Assembly: GCA_013397935.1 (NCBI GenBank)
Contig: VZRN01006818.1
Span: forward strand, 1,550,293 to 1,614,292
DNA from: Dasyornis broadbenti
Taxonomy: Eukaryota > Chordata > Aves > Passeriformes > Dasyornithidae
Reading direction: 5' to 3'
Length of the DNA: 64,000 bases
Part shown: positions 37,687 to 50,437 of the stretch, piece after piece
Numbering within the stretch: position 1 is the first letter of the stretch
Layout: each line of letters begins with the position of its first letter
Translations under genes and position numbers: made by a program
The notes under the pieces: model-generated
The model's database searches: none
The model's input: only the letters and a program-made list of their open reading frames with translations
Told to the model about the DNA's origin: nothing

Positions 37687-39980
37687 TACAAGACTGATGG
37701 TAACAAATAGGACAGAACTCAGATGAGTAAGGCACTAGGATCACAATCATGGTAAATAGCAGAGCTGTGTATGCTATTAATGTAAGAAAAGTATGAAGTT
37801 TAAAAAATACCTAAAATGATACCTTATTACGTGGCAGATTAGATCTATTTTTTTACCTTGGTTGTTTTTATTGTATGAGACACAAGATGTTCCCTCCCTT
37901 CCTTGTTCTCTTAGATCTTTCCCTCACAAGTGTGTGAATCTACTTCAGGTACTTTGTTAAAATAAACAAGGAACAAGTATGGACAGTTAACAGTGGGCTG
38001 GGGAGCACCAGCAAGAGCAAAAGGACCAAAACCTGACTGCCACTGCCAAGACCTGAAAGCATTTGGTTGTTTTTTGGAGACAATCTCATTTTGTAACAGT
38101 CTCTGAACTCAGCCCTTGGATGAATGCAGTGCACTGGGACACTGAGAAATCTGTGTAAATACTTAGATTTGCGTATAATGAGTTTTGGTTCTGCCAGCTA
38201 GTAACATCTTTTAGGAAGTAATTGCAAAGTCCATTTTATTTTATTGAGACCTGAAAAAGGGAGACAATGGAATGGAAGAGCATGTGTGTATCTAGCACTC
38301 AGTAGTTATGGAGTGTCCTAGTCAGGGTGAGGAGACCAGGTGACCGTGCATGGCCTCTGTCTCTTCCTTCTTCCCTGGCTCAAAGGTTCTCTCTGTATGT
38401 AGCACCTATGTGAAGAATTGGAAGATTGCCCCTGGGCAAAGGGCTGATGTGAGCAGGTCTAAGCACCTCTGTGGGTGCTCTGGCTCACCGGGGCTGTGGC
38501 TGAGTGCCACTCCCAACGGGCTCTTTCCTTATGTCAGTGCAGTGTGCTGGCTTTGACAGGGAATTCCTGCCATGGCCTTGGGGAAAGGCCCTTCTGTTCT
38601 CCAGAGAGCTCTGCCATGACCAGGGTAGGGGAGGAGGCATCTGAGTGACCAAGCTGCCTGGAAAGAAAGGGAGAACTCTGAGTCAGCTTCTGTGCAGCTG
38701 AGGGATGCTGGGCTTGGGAGGAGGCTGTGAGCCCTGTAGTGTTCATTCCAGTTAGCAGTGCAGGAAGCTGGAGAGCCAGCATGCTGTGCCCCCTCTCTGA
38801 AGCGAGAGTAGTCCAGAGGACTCCTGCAACTGGAGCAGAAATTTGCACACACACTGGGTGCTGTGGGTGACCTCAGTGGGGCTGGTGGCCAGGTGGAGGT
38901 GGTGGTGTATGGTGCAGCAGTGCAGGTGTTGAGTTGGTGGAAGCTCTGAAGATGAAGGTGAGCTGATCTGGGAGGAATGATGAGTCCAGCCTGTTCTGTA
39001 CAAACAGTGATGTTTATGAGAGCAGCTTAAGTATGTGGAAACGTGTGCAGGGGTTTTTTTGTCATCTTTTCTTCCAGTGGCTGTTTTGTTGTGTGTCAGG
39101 ACTGGCTGGACTGGCTTTATGCTGATACCATCAACTTAACTTTTGTGTGTTCTTTTAAACTTCTTCCTTGGTGGCTGTGATGCCTGAAGAGGTCACAAAA
39201 CAATGCCTGGCTGGATGCAAATGCTTTTCAGATGAATTTTAACACTACCACTTACCAGACACCTGTTAAGCAAGCCTGTTTATAAGCAATGATATGTTGG
39301 GTAGTTATTAACTGTAAATCCCTCCTGTTTGTTGCTTGGATGGTTGAGGATAGTTGCTGATAGTGGACAGGTGGTTAAAATACTTGTCCATGCAGAAGTC
39401 CAGCAACCACAGCCTAATACTAGTCAACTGACTTCCTTTGCATTATTAAGTGGATCTACTTGAGAGTTTAGGTGTAGTTTAAAAGTGAATTAGAAGGTCC
39501 TTTTGTCAGAATGTGACTGTGCTGGAAATAGAACTCAGTTTCTCCAGCAGCCTTTAGGATGCTTTGACTGTTCTTCACATAACTTGTTTGAAAGTAAGTG
39601 TAGAAAGCATAATTTTTTTCCTGAGTTAACACAACAGATAAGTGAAGTATATAGTAAGTATAAGAGTATTTAAAATTCGGATGTTGACAGACAGTGATAT
39701 TGTGTGAAAGTGGGTAGGAGACTGAAATCTGTAAAGCTGCTGTCCACTAATTGCATTTTTGCATTGTATGTTTGCCAGTAAAAGGAAAAAAGTGCATCAT
39801 TTAATTTTTGGCTAGACAGGCAAATGCAGACCAGTTGCATGGAAGTGTTTGCTCTGGCACCCTTCATTGCTTATGAGAGTCTTTGCTTATGACCTGAATT
39901 CTGGGAAGGTATCCAAGCCCTATGCAGGCTGAAGTGCTTATCTCTTGAGTGTTTTCTTTTCTTTTGCACAACAGAATACA

Positions 39981-40018
39981 CAGACCTGCTTAGCAAATGC
40001 AGACCTACTTAGCAAATG
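39981..40018. repeat. 19-bp tandem duplication (2 copies)
   Basis: CAGACCTGCTTAGCAAATG at 39981-39999 is followed directly by a second copy at 40000-40018 that differs at one base (G to A). It looks like a recent local duplication. Confidence 0.95.
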
Positions 40019-43000
40019 CCCATGCAATTATGGCTCTGTGTTCTATTTCAAATTCTCCTCCTTCCCTGCCAAGGCTATGAAATTAAAGGTCTTGTTCTTC
40101 AGTTCCAGTTTGTTCTTTTCCTTTGAACCTTGTTAGTGTCTCTTTTATTCTCTTAGTTTGAAAATATTCTTTGTTAATCTTACGGCTTATTTTCAAGGTG
40201 ACCTGTCATCTTACATTCATCTGTGGAGGGAAAATGAATTTTGTGAGCAAAACAAGTTGTATTCTGTTTTTATTTGAATAGTTGCACAATTAACATAAGT
40301 GCGTGAAGAATTTTTGCTTTTGCATCCATGTTACTGATGTAACAGTAGCCTCTTGCAAGAAGCTGCTATGAGAGTGGTGTTTCTGAAACTCTCGAACTCC
40401 CTTTTCAACGCTGCAAAAGAGTCATGTTGGCATAAAAGATCTGTGGTGTTCATGGAGAGCCCCTGGCTGGTGCCTGGGAAGGCTGGAAGCTCTTTGTGCA
40501 TGGCACAAGTAGAAACATGGGTGGCCGAAATACGAGTGGGTTTGTGCTGTCTCTCAATGTAGTATGTAGCTGTTTCAAAATCAGTTGTTGCTGTAGAGGA
40601 GGTACAACTGAACACAAAACCTTGCCTGACTTGCTGCTTGTGGTAGGATCTCAAAACTATACTGGCCACCCATTTTTAGCTCTGTTTCCTACAGGAGTGA
40701 CACTTCTATTCCCTCTCCTAGGCTTAGGTAATGTGTTGACTAGAACTAAAAAGGTCTTCAAACACGTAGATATTGAAGCTTCTACAGCTCTTTAGCTAAG
40801 CTGTAAGAGGGTTTGCAGAGGAACAAACCCTGCTGGTGCTCCAGCCAGAGGAAGGTCAGCAAATGCCATTTGAGACATCAGGGCAACAGCTCAAAAGACA
40901 AGCTGTACAATTCATACAAGGGAGAAGAACTTCAATCATAACTTGCCTCTTTGGGGCATCCTTGTGAAAGTGTCACGTAACTTAGTTCACAAGTAGATTG
41001 TATGCAAGATCAAGGCAAATGGGGCTTTATTAGTTTCTTTGCACGCAAACCACTTGAGGGTTTCTTGTTGCCTTTTCAGAGACTACTGAAAAGAAGAATT
41101 TTCAGTATTGAGTGGAGCTGATACTGTCCCTGACCTTGGGTCATTTGAGTCAGAAAATGTTTTTAGAACAGCCTTACTTTTTTAGAACAAAGGAGGACTG
41201 GGAAATTTTGAGAAGTTGGGTAAATAACAATGTGTTTGTATGGCCTGGAGCAGCCTGGACTCTTTATGGCAAGGAGTATAGCAGGAGCATTGTTCCACAT
41301 TTCTGTCCTGGCTCTCCCTCTGGCATTGGTGGCACCCTGTGAGTCCTCAGTGTAGGGAAGGAAAATGGGCTGTGTCCACTGCTGCTGACTGTGGCTGTGT
41401 TGTCAGTTCTGTGTGTTTATCTAAAGAAGAGTCAGCATCTTAAGGGTGTTTACTCTCTCACACAGTGTTTGGCATAGTTCAGTTTGTGCCCTAGACAGAC
41501 AGTCCAGGGTCTGCCTAGTTAGAGAAGGCAATCTGCTTTTGTGTCAAAACAGTGGAGAGCTGTGAATGCTCCCAGTAAAGAAGACTTGGTATTACATTTT
41601 CTCTGGACTCTTGTGTATTTATTGCAGTATAGAGGTTACCCCATTATCCCCTTTCCCTTTGGAGCGGCAGATATTCGAGTGTCCTTCCCATCCCTCAGTT
41701 CTGCCTCTCAGTGCTTGCTCTTCTGGAATAAAGTCCTTCAGGACTTCCTTCAAAGGGCTTTTTTAGCTGGGAAGCTCCTGAGGAAGATGCCCTCAGCAGC
41801 AGGTGTGTTCTGGATTCTGGCAGGATTATGAGTGCCTGCTTTCCCCTAACCATTCTTATCATGAGACAGATAAAAATGGACAGATGCATCTTTAATGCGT
41901 TTATAAACCTCAAAGGATTTGGCTTTCTTTTAAAGCAGGCATCTGGCTTTACATTTTGTACTTTATTTTCCCTTGGTTACTTGAAAATCACTGTGTGGTC
42001 CATACTGACTCTTCTCACCTTTTGCTGGGTATTTATTGGAGATGATTTCCAATGATGAGTGGGATTTAAGAATGATTTTTAGAAGTGATGTGGCTTATTT
42101 CTGCAGAACTAATTTTCTGGAACAGTTTAATCTGTCACTGGTACTCGAAATAACCCAAGATACCTTTTGTGAAAAATCTGCTTGTAGATCCATTCTGTGT
42201 TGTATGGCAGAGACTGAAAGGCTCTTCAACAGTCTGGTTCCCTCCAGATGATGCAAACACTGGAAAAATCTTTTATTAGGAGAAACAGATCAAATATATC
42301 TTCATACTAATCACATCTGTGTTTTTTAGAATAAAGCAAAGGGAATGGCATGTTTTGGTCTTTGCAATTCTCTGACCTGAATAAGTTTGTTTGTGGTGCT
42401 TTGGGTTGTTTTTTTCCTTAACCAACAGATTGTGTAAGAGGGACCGGGTTGAGAACTTTGTGATTTCTAAGCAAAATATTTGATACAATCTTTTGTATTT
42501 TGAAAGGGAAAAAAGTTTTCATTTTGGAGTTCATGTAGGACATAGGATTTAGTCGTATATGGTAGGCACTATACGTCAGAATAGAGAATGCTATGTTTTC
42601 TTAATCTCTTTGCTGCTTTTACCACTTCTATCTTTGCAAAACAGGATTCTTTTGGAGTTCCTTGTTATTGTAAGCAGCTGATTACATGTCTTAGTTGGCA
42701 CATGCAAATTGCTCTGTCCTTAGCTGCAAGTTGATAGGAAGCATGTTAAATTCTTACCTTAGTCTTAATTGTACTCTGGGATGTCAGTAAACTGATAGGC
42801 TGTTGAGGAAAGCTGGAATATTTGTAGTTTCAGTAAGAATACCTTAAAGTGGGAAAGTAGTTTTGAATAACATAACAGAATATTCAAGTTTGTCATCTGG
42901 TAAATTTCAGTATCTTTTGCATTTCTACCTCTTACACAGATGCTTCCTTTCTCACTGAGGATGTCTTGCTTCATTGCCCCATCTCAGTAACTGCGTAATA

Positions 43001-46000
43001 TGACTTTGATGCTTTGAAAAAAGGTGGTTCCTTCTGCAGGGTGGATTATAAGCAAGTGATTTATAAGCAAATCATGAAGCATAGTAGGAAACTTTTTAAA
43101 CATTGTCTGATTAGAAATATTAATAAAGGAAACACTTTTTCTGAATGCAGAGGACAGTGTGACATTTGCAGTTCCATAATTTTAGAATAGTTTCTGGATA
43201 AACTTTTCACATTGTTTGTTTCCAGTAGCTGTTGTTTTTATTGTTACTAGTCAATTACTGGACATAAGAGATTTGCATTTAAATTAATTAAATGTATATC
43301 CTTCTAATTGAGTGTGTGAAAATTTTGCCATGCATGAAACTTAGCTCAGTGACCCTGTAATATCATAAAGGGCACATGGTGATTTGCATCATTTCAAGTA
43401 GCATTTTCCCATAGTAATTCTTTTCACTACAGGCCCGAAGTCAAAATTTGAATGGTGCTTTATCTAATAAACCTCACAGCTGTCCCTTGCCTTAGAGCCG
43501 ACAGTTCATTCAGGGTGCAGAGGAAATGCATCATCTGACTGAAGAAGTATTGCAGTCTAGAGTGGGCAAAACCACACAGGCTTGAGTCTGCTCTGGCACA
43601 GAGGTAACTTGTGAGGTTGTGCATTACCTCCCAGTGAAAAAAATTCAGCTGGGGATGGGGGACTTGCCAAGTGTGAAGGTGCATGGAAGGCAAATTTCTA
43701 AGGCTGGCTATGAATTTTCTGCTTAGGTGTGCCTAATAGTTCTGGCATCAATATTACAAGTTCTTCTGCAGTTTTGTGCTTGCAGTTCTGGATGGGGATT
43801 GTCCATGCACAGGGACTGCTGCATTGATGTAGTCTTCCATTATTATTTGGGCTCTTGGGCTGTTTCCTGTTGATGAGGCAAGCATCTGCAGTCTTGGTGT
43901 CATACTTTCCTGCTAGATTTGCTCTTTAAGACATTCAGTCTTTCCAAAGTGAACAATAAAATAAAAATAGGAAGGAAAAATACATGCATATGAAGTTAAT
44001 TTGCTGCACTTTTTCAAATAGCTTCACTGGTGGTGAACAAATCTTCTTCACAACGCATATTAATACACCTGAAGTCTGGATTTCTTGTAGATCTGATGGG
44101 TCCAGAGCCTTAGATTTGAACTTGTATATACTGAGTTTTTGCCTATATTATTTACTCCGGGAGCATTTTGAATGCTTCTCCAGTGGGGGATGACTCTTTA
44201 AAGAATAAAGCAATGTAAAGGATTCCAACAAAGACTAGGGCATGTTATCTTCAGGTTTGCATAAAAATGCCTTTAATTTCTTGCATGTAGGAAGCAACCA
44301 ACCCAAACCCTAGAAAACTTGTTAACAGAGCATTTGGCACGCGTGGTATGAGTGGGTCAAAAGTCGCTGAGTGGAACAGCTTGAAGCTGCTGGAGAAAAA
44401 TCTTAAGATACTGTCTGTGTATTGCCTCCTGTACTGCATGCACCTTGTTTTGCTAGCTTCATTTTTCTTCTAGAGTTAGTTTCCTGGCACATTAGCGAGC
44501 AGAGTTTCACCCACCAAGGGTTTGATGAAATTCTGTAAGCTGGGGAAGGAGGTGAGACTCCACAGCTATAGGGAAGGAAAGTGAAATACCCTGTTTGTCC
44601 TTGAGAGCAGTGAATTGCTGGGTTGTGTCACACCTATGAAAACCTAACACTCGTATTTGACCAAGTCTGGGTGATAATGCTGTGGTGTTTGCTCCCTAGA
44701 GCAAATAAAAGCTATTAGGACTATTGTGCGACGTGAATTGGTGGCTGTGTTGCCCAGTGTAACATTGGTTCCATCTATCCCTTGCTTAAGCTGATACAGC
44801 CTTTGGTGGGGCTGTAGCATGTGAGATCAGGGAACTCCAGTACCATGACTCATCAGGAAAAAAGAGGGAGTGGGGCTGTTTGAATTTGTGTGCCAGCAGA
44901 AAAGCGTATATCTCTGTTTGGAGCTTTAACCTTGCCAGTCAAGATGCCTGGGATGTGAGAAGGCAGACTGGGGTGTGGAGTTTTGCAATCCATGGACTGG
45001 GTCTTGCACTGTAGCTCTTTGCAGTGATTTGTGCTGCAGGGGTGCTTTGGTGTTTGAGGAGAAGCTGACTGAGGTTCAGCAGAGTTTATGGGCAGTGTCT
45101 TGGTACCAGCCATGTCAGAATACAGAGACAGCTTGCATGGGGTTTTTTTGCATCATACTATTCACTGCTTGTGCTTGCCTCTCTTTTCATTATTCTGCCT
45201 GCTCCCCGCAGTAGATGATTGACTGGATGATGTTGGGTTGTTTTTTAAATAAAAGCCTTTCTCTACTGGTGATTCAAAGTGATCCATGCACTGCCACCTA
45301 CTGCTGGTAAGTCTTGAACATTAAGAAAATACATGGTAGCTACAATTTTAAATTACTTGCTGTTGGGAAATCTAAAACTGGATGCACAAGCTTCAAGTCT
45401 GAAGATATTATTTGTCTTTTGGAGAGATCTAATAAAAGTGTCTCTTTTCCAGAAGTATCTTTCACTGTTAGTCTGAATTGATGTTATAGTGCATAACTAA
45501 TAGGTTCTTTGAAGCATTTTGTCATCTCATAGACAACTCTTGTAAGTGCTTTCCATCTTTTCTCTTGCTTAGAGGAATCTTCCTTCAGCTTTATTACACT
45601 GGCAATGGATGGCATGTCAAAAATGGCAGAAAAGTATTTTTTATTTTAAAGCAAAAATTATTGAGGCCAAATTACCATGTAATCTTTTTCTATATATTCA
45701 TATTCCACTTTTGCTGCTGCAAATGGAAGCTAATTAGAAAGAAACAGTATTTTTGTTGAAGTCTAACTGTTTTTGCTTAGTACTTAAAAAATACTTAGGC
45801 AGGTAATCTGCTCTATTCAAATGTAATTTGTAAACATACTGAATCTGTCTGCCAAAGTTAGCTTAAATGCCTTTTGAGAAAGAGCAAATATGCAGTGATA
45901 TCAAACTTGCAGCAAGTGATGAGGGATGTTTTGTTTTCCATGTTAGTGCAAGCATGCCATGGTATTAAATATAAAGACATGACTAAGCATTAATTTTTAG

Positions 46001-47457
46001 ATTCATAGTCTTTTGGACTTTACTGTGCACATAAGTTTTGTCCTAACTGGTTTGATTGCTGTGGAAAGGATTAAAGGATTTTTTTTTTAATGCAACTGAC
46101 AGCTCTTTGCCCTACACCTTAAGAAAAGTTGATGACAGCTGCAAGCACTTGACACCTGTGAAAATCAGACTTCAAACTCTTGAAGTTGGGAAAAGCCTTT
46201 CAATCTTCTGAGCTGTTGAATGTGATATTGAAATGAGAGGTAATTTGGAAAAAGACTTGAGATCTGTAAGCCTCAAATTTAGCATTACATTTAGCTTACT
46301 CTTTTATAAACACTTCCTAAAATGGCATAGCTGTTGTAACAGGTACTTTTACAGATCAAAAAAAAGGACTTGACAGTGGTGCTTTCTTAGAAGCTTGCTT
46401 TACATGTAACAATAGGAACAACTTTGCCTTTTGACTTATGCTTTAATTTGAAATTAGTTACACCCGCCAGCTTCTTCTGAGACATGCAGTGGGTGCAGTG
46501 ATGGCTGCCTCCAGATACATGACAACTTTCAGTTAATTAAAGTCCACCTCTGTAGGAAAAGAACTGTCTTTCCCTTTCCTTTTTAACATGCATTTTAAAT
46601 CCCTTCAGCTTTTTTGACTGTTGAAAAGTAAAGTGCTGCTTCCTTTTTCCTTGGCTTTCACAGTGAGTAGAGTCAGGCTGATCTCCATTATTAGTTAGCA
46701 GCAATGGACATTGCTTCTTTTTGGTACCTCTAGATCTCCAAACTGTACTGCCTCCTTTGCTTTCTTACTTACTCTATTGTATGACCAAGGAAGCTGTACT
46801 ACTTAACTTACCAATGTGCTGACTAGTTGCAGTTGGCTCTTTATCTCCATTTCCTTTTTTCTTGCTATGCATTGTGAATAGTATCTTTAGGGAAAGGAGT
46901 AATTGAAGTGATGTTTGTGCAGGCCAGGCTGCTATAGCTTACCTTCATCTGTGCTCTCTGAGAGTGGCCCAGGAAATGCAGGAAGACAGCACTTGCTGCG
47001 GGGAGATCAAATCACGTTTGTTGTACTAAACCAGACATGGGGCAAACCATAAACCAAGACTGAGCCTTTCTGGGCATGGTATTCACTTCTGGAGAGCTGG
47101 AAGTCAGAAGTGTAGCAGTCTGTTTCCTGCCCTTCTAAAGCAAATCCTTAACCTGAATTGAGGACAATATCTATATGTCCTGGACCACTGAACATTTATA
47201 CTGGCATACAATATAAATGGCTTCCCAACTGCTTCTCTGAAGTGTTTCCTCCCTGGGCATGGAGGCGGTGGTGGTGTGGCTTTACTAGAAGACAGTTCTG
47301 TTTGTCATGGTGAACCACTGCCATGTCCAAAGAGCACCCTGGTTCTGAGGCATTTGCAGTGCAGGAAAGTGCCCATATTGTAGGAACAGTGACTGTGTTG
47401 TTCGCTTTACTTGCACCAGTGGCTTTTTGATTTCCTTTCCCCTAACCCTACCTTTGC

Positions 47458-47509
47458 TTTTTTTTTTTTTNNNNNNNNNNNNNNNNNNNNNNNNNNNNNN
47501 NNNTTTTTT
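47458..47509. repeat. Poly-T tract containing an assembly gap (33 N)
   Basis: Thirteen Ts (47458-47470), 33 Ns (47471-47503), then six Ts. The gap lies wholly inside a homopolymer, so its real length is uncertain. Minus-strand lysine-rich open frames across it are artefacts. Confidence 0.95.
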
Positions 47510-50393
47510 CTCTCTGTGATGACTTCTGCTTGCACATCTCTTGGGTGCAGCAGGATTTCCTTTTCCACCATGGTTTGAGTACTCCCTGGTCTTTTCCAAG
47601 CTATTATACTGACTCTGCCTGGGTTGGCTGGGTGTCTGCAGCTCAAGCCTTTAATCTCCTCCCTGCTCTACTACTTACTTTTCTTTGATCTCTGGTACCT
47701 CCTAGAGCCATTTGTTTCCATTGTCAGATACCACAGCTACTAACCTGCTCTCCATGCAGGTACTTGCAGCCCTCAGTATATACTCTCTGTAGCTGTTTCC
47801 TTCCCCAAATACCAATGTTTGTTTTAGTCCCTGTGGGATAGGTCAGGTGATCATCTGCACTTTCTTCCTAATCTGCTCGAGTTTGGGACAACTAGCTAAT
47901 TTACTTTCATGAAGTCTCTGCCTTTCAGAAGCTCTGTGTAGGAGGCCTCTGTATTTTTTCAAGCAGATGAATTTGCAGGAGCCTACACCCTGTGTCAGTG
48001 CAGCCACATGATAGGTTGAGAAACCTGCGCTTGGAGCAGGTGGGCACAGAGCCAGTTGCTCTGTGGGTGGCTGTGAGCTGTCCTTCAGAGGTCCGCTGGT
48101 AAGAACAAGATGGGGCATGAGAAGCCTTTCATGCAGGGAGCCTGTCAAAGAGACTTCCACTCCCTTCCTGCCGTGGGAGTGAGGTGTGTTCCGAATTCCT
48201 CATCCATCTCTTTCTGTAGCTGCCCTCACTGGGGTGGTTTTTCAGTTTACCCTGACCCAGGTAGTACATATTGCCCTTCTGATCTGCTTGCAGCTGCTTG
48301 CAGTGGCCCTGTCCTGATGCATAGCCTGCTCTTTACTTCACAAAAATTTGGTGTTCCGTTATCTCTCCATACGTGCCTCAGCCCAAGGGTTTTCTGATGG
48401 AAAGTTGTAACATCAGCGCAGTTGCAGAATTCACAAAATGTTGAGAGAAACTCTCTGACTTTAGATAAAATGGAAGATCCTTGTCTTCATCTTCCAATTC
48501 CCTGGGCTGTAACAGTGTGTTGGTGCTACTCAGGGCAGAATTCTCTGAATTGTATAAGAGAGGCCAGTGTGAGGAGCAGCATTGCCTCAGGGGATTGTAT
48601 GGTTTAAAATACACCCCTGCTATAAATGGCAACAGATGGTGGTGGGATTCTTTTTACTCAAACACTGCTTTCAAACAGCTATCCCACCCCCTTGCCCACT
48701 GCCCTTTTTGATCCATTGTCCCTGCAAGTTTCTGAAAAAGGTATGAAGATGAACAAGGGAAGCTTGACTTTGGTTTTGTTTTGCAGCTACAAGGAAAACA
48801 CTGTAGGACATTTAGTTTCCTTTTCCTGTGGTGCCAGACATACCTCTTTTGCCTCTACCAGTGCCACTCTGCATATTACTCAGATTAGGGAAATGTAAAC
48901 TAGTGTGCAAGTGGGCTTTTCCAGTGTCTCTATGTATTTTTAATGCATACCATATGTTGAGGGGTTGCCTGGCACACTGGGTTTGGTCCCCCCGTACCCA
49001 GGCACACAGAAGCTGTCCTATTAGTTTCCAGCTGGTAATTTTTCATTTGCTCAGGGAGGGCATCTTGTTACGTTGGTTTCCACAGAGTGTCTGATTACCC
49101 CGTGAAACATGAATGTGGTCTTGAACTCTTGACCAGATACCCTATCTGCTCATATTTTCTTTATTTTCCTTTTAAGTGGTTTTGTTGTTGTTCAGGGGTT
49201 TTTAAATTTTATTTTTATTTAATATCCTTTGTAGCAAGATGTATAGTAGTTCAACTGATTTTTGTTTTAGTTACTGTTTACTTGGTATCCCTACTTAGAT
49301 TAGGTCGTATATATTATGAGATTTACTTCTCATGTTTCTCCTTATTTCTATGTCTGTCCATATTCAGGCAGAAATGGTGTTTTTTTCTTTTCTTTTAAAT
49401 TTTATCCTTTATAGCAGCCTGTTAATGCTTGCTGCAATTGAAAGGCAGATATTACAAAATATGAGTCTCAGTCCTCAAAAGTTATAAACAGAGGGGGTAA
49501 TTATTATTTTTTTTTATTATTTGCCCTGGCCGGATAGATTAGTTCTCATGTGCCGTAAGTGTGGAGGATTTGCGTATCACTCTTGACCTGTCAAAATGCA
49601 AGCCAGCTGTTACAAGTTGGTATCTGTCTTGCGAGTTGAAACAAGGGCTGGGTTCCCTAAAGCTTGTCCTGCTATTTGCAATGCCAGGCTTTCTTTGAGA
49701 ATGTGGAAGTTCCTTTGGGAGATTTTCTTCTTTCCCTCAGTAGAGACTCTGGAACAGCTACTCTCTGGAGTGTCTTCTGTGTGTGGTGGGTTGACCACAC
49801 TTTCTCCAGATGGGGCATCAGAAAACTTGTACTACTGCTTTCTTTGTAGGCTTCAAATAGAGTTCTGAAATAAGCTGAGGGTGTTTTTAATATGAAAACA
49901 TTGACTTCAGATTCAAGGCTTGTGCTTGAAAGCTGCAACTTGAACAAGTGAGAGAAGAGTGTTATGGTCTTGCCAAACTTGAGGTAGCTCCAATCTGGTC
50001 AGGTGGCTGGACGATGCAGTAACATTGCTGAGATAGAACGGACCAGAGCATTAGTAACAAGAAGAAAGCAGTTACTGTGTTTCACTCGGAAGCCGCAATG
50101 TAGGTGATACTTAAAATGTCTAACTTAAGAAAATGTTTCAAAGACCATTTGTATGACAAGCTAAATAGATTCTTCCCCCCAGAGAGGAGCTCTTGAAAAA
50201 AGTAATTTTAAGAGTTACCTATGCAGCAGTCTATTTTAATAACAAAGTAAGTGAAAAAGCATGATTCCTTCTTGCAATGTTTCATCTGTTCATAAGATTA
50301 TTTTTTCATTCAGGGTCAACTTCCACCTCTTTTAGTTTATCATAAATCTAGTAAAAATAAATAGTTGTTTAGCAGAATTCTTGTCAAGGCATG

Positions 50394-50437
50394 AGTGTGT
50401 GTGTGTGTATATGTATATATAAGTGTGTATGTATGCC
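50394..50437. repeat. Compound (GT)n/(TA)n microsatellite
   Basis: Eight or so GT units grade into TATATGTATATATA and then GTGTATGTATG. It is probably length-polymorphic. Confidence 0.9.

Noticed and set aside
37641..37720. Polypyrimidine tract as a splice acceptor
   Set aside because: Downstream sequence does not encode anything like RASSF3 exon 2.
47285..47646. Lysine-rich minus-strand open frames
   Set aside because: Caused by the poly-T tract and the gap at 47471-47503.
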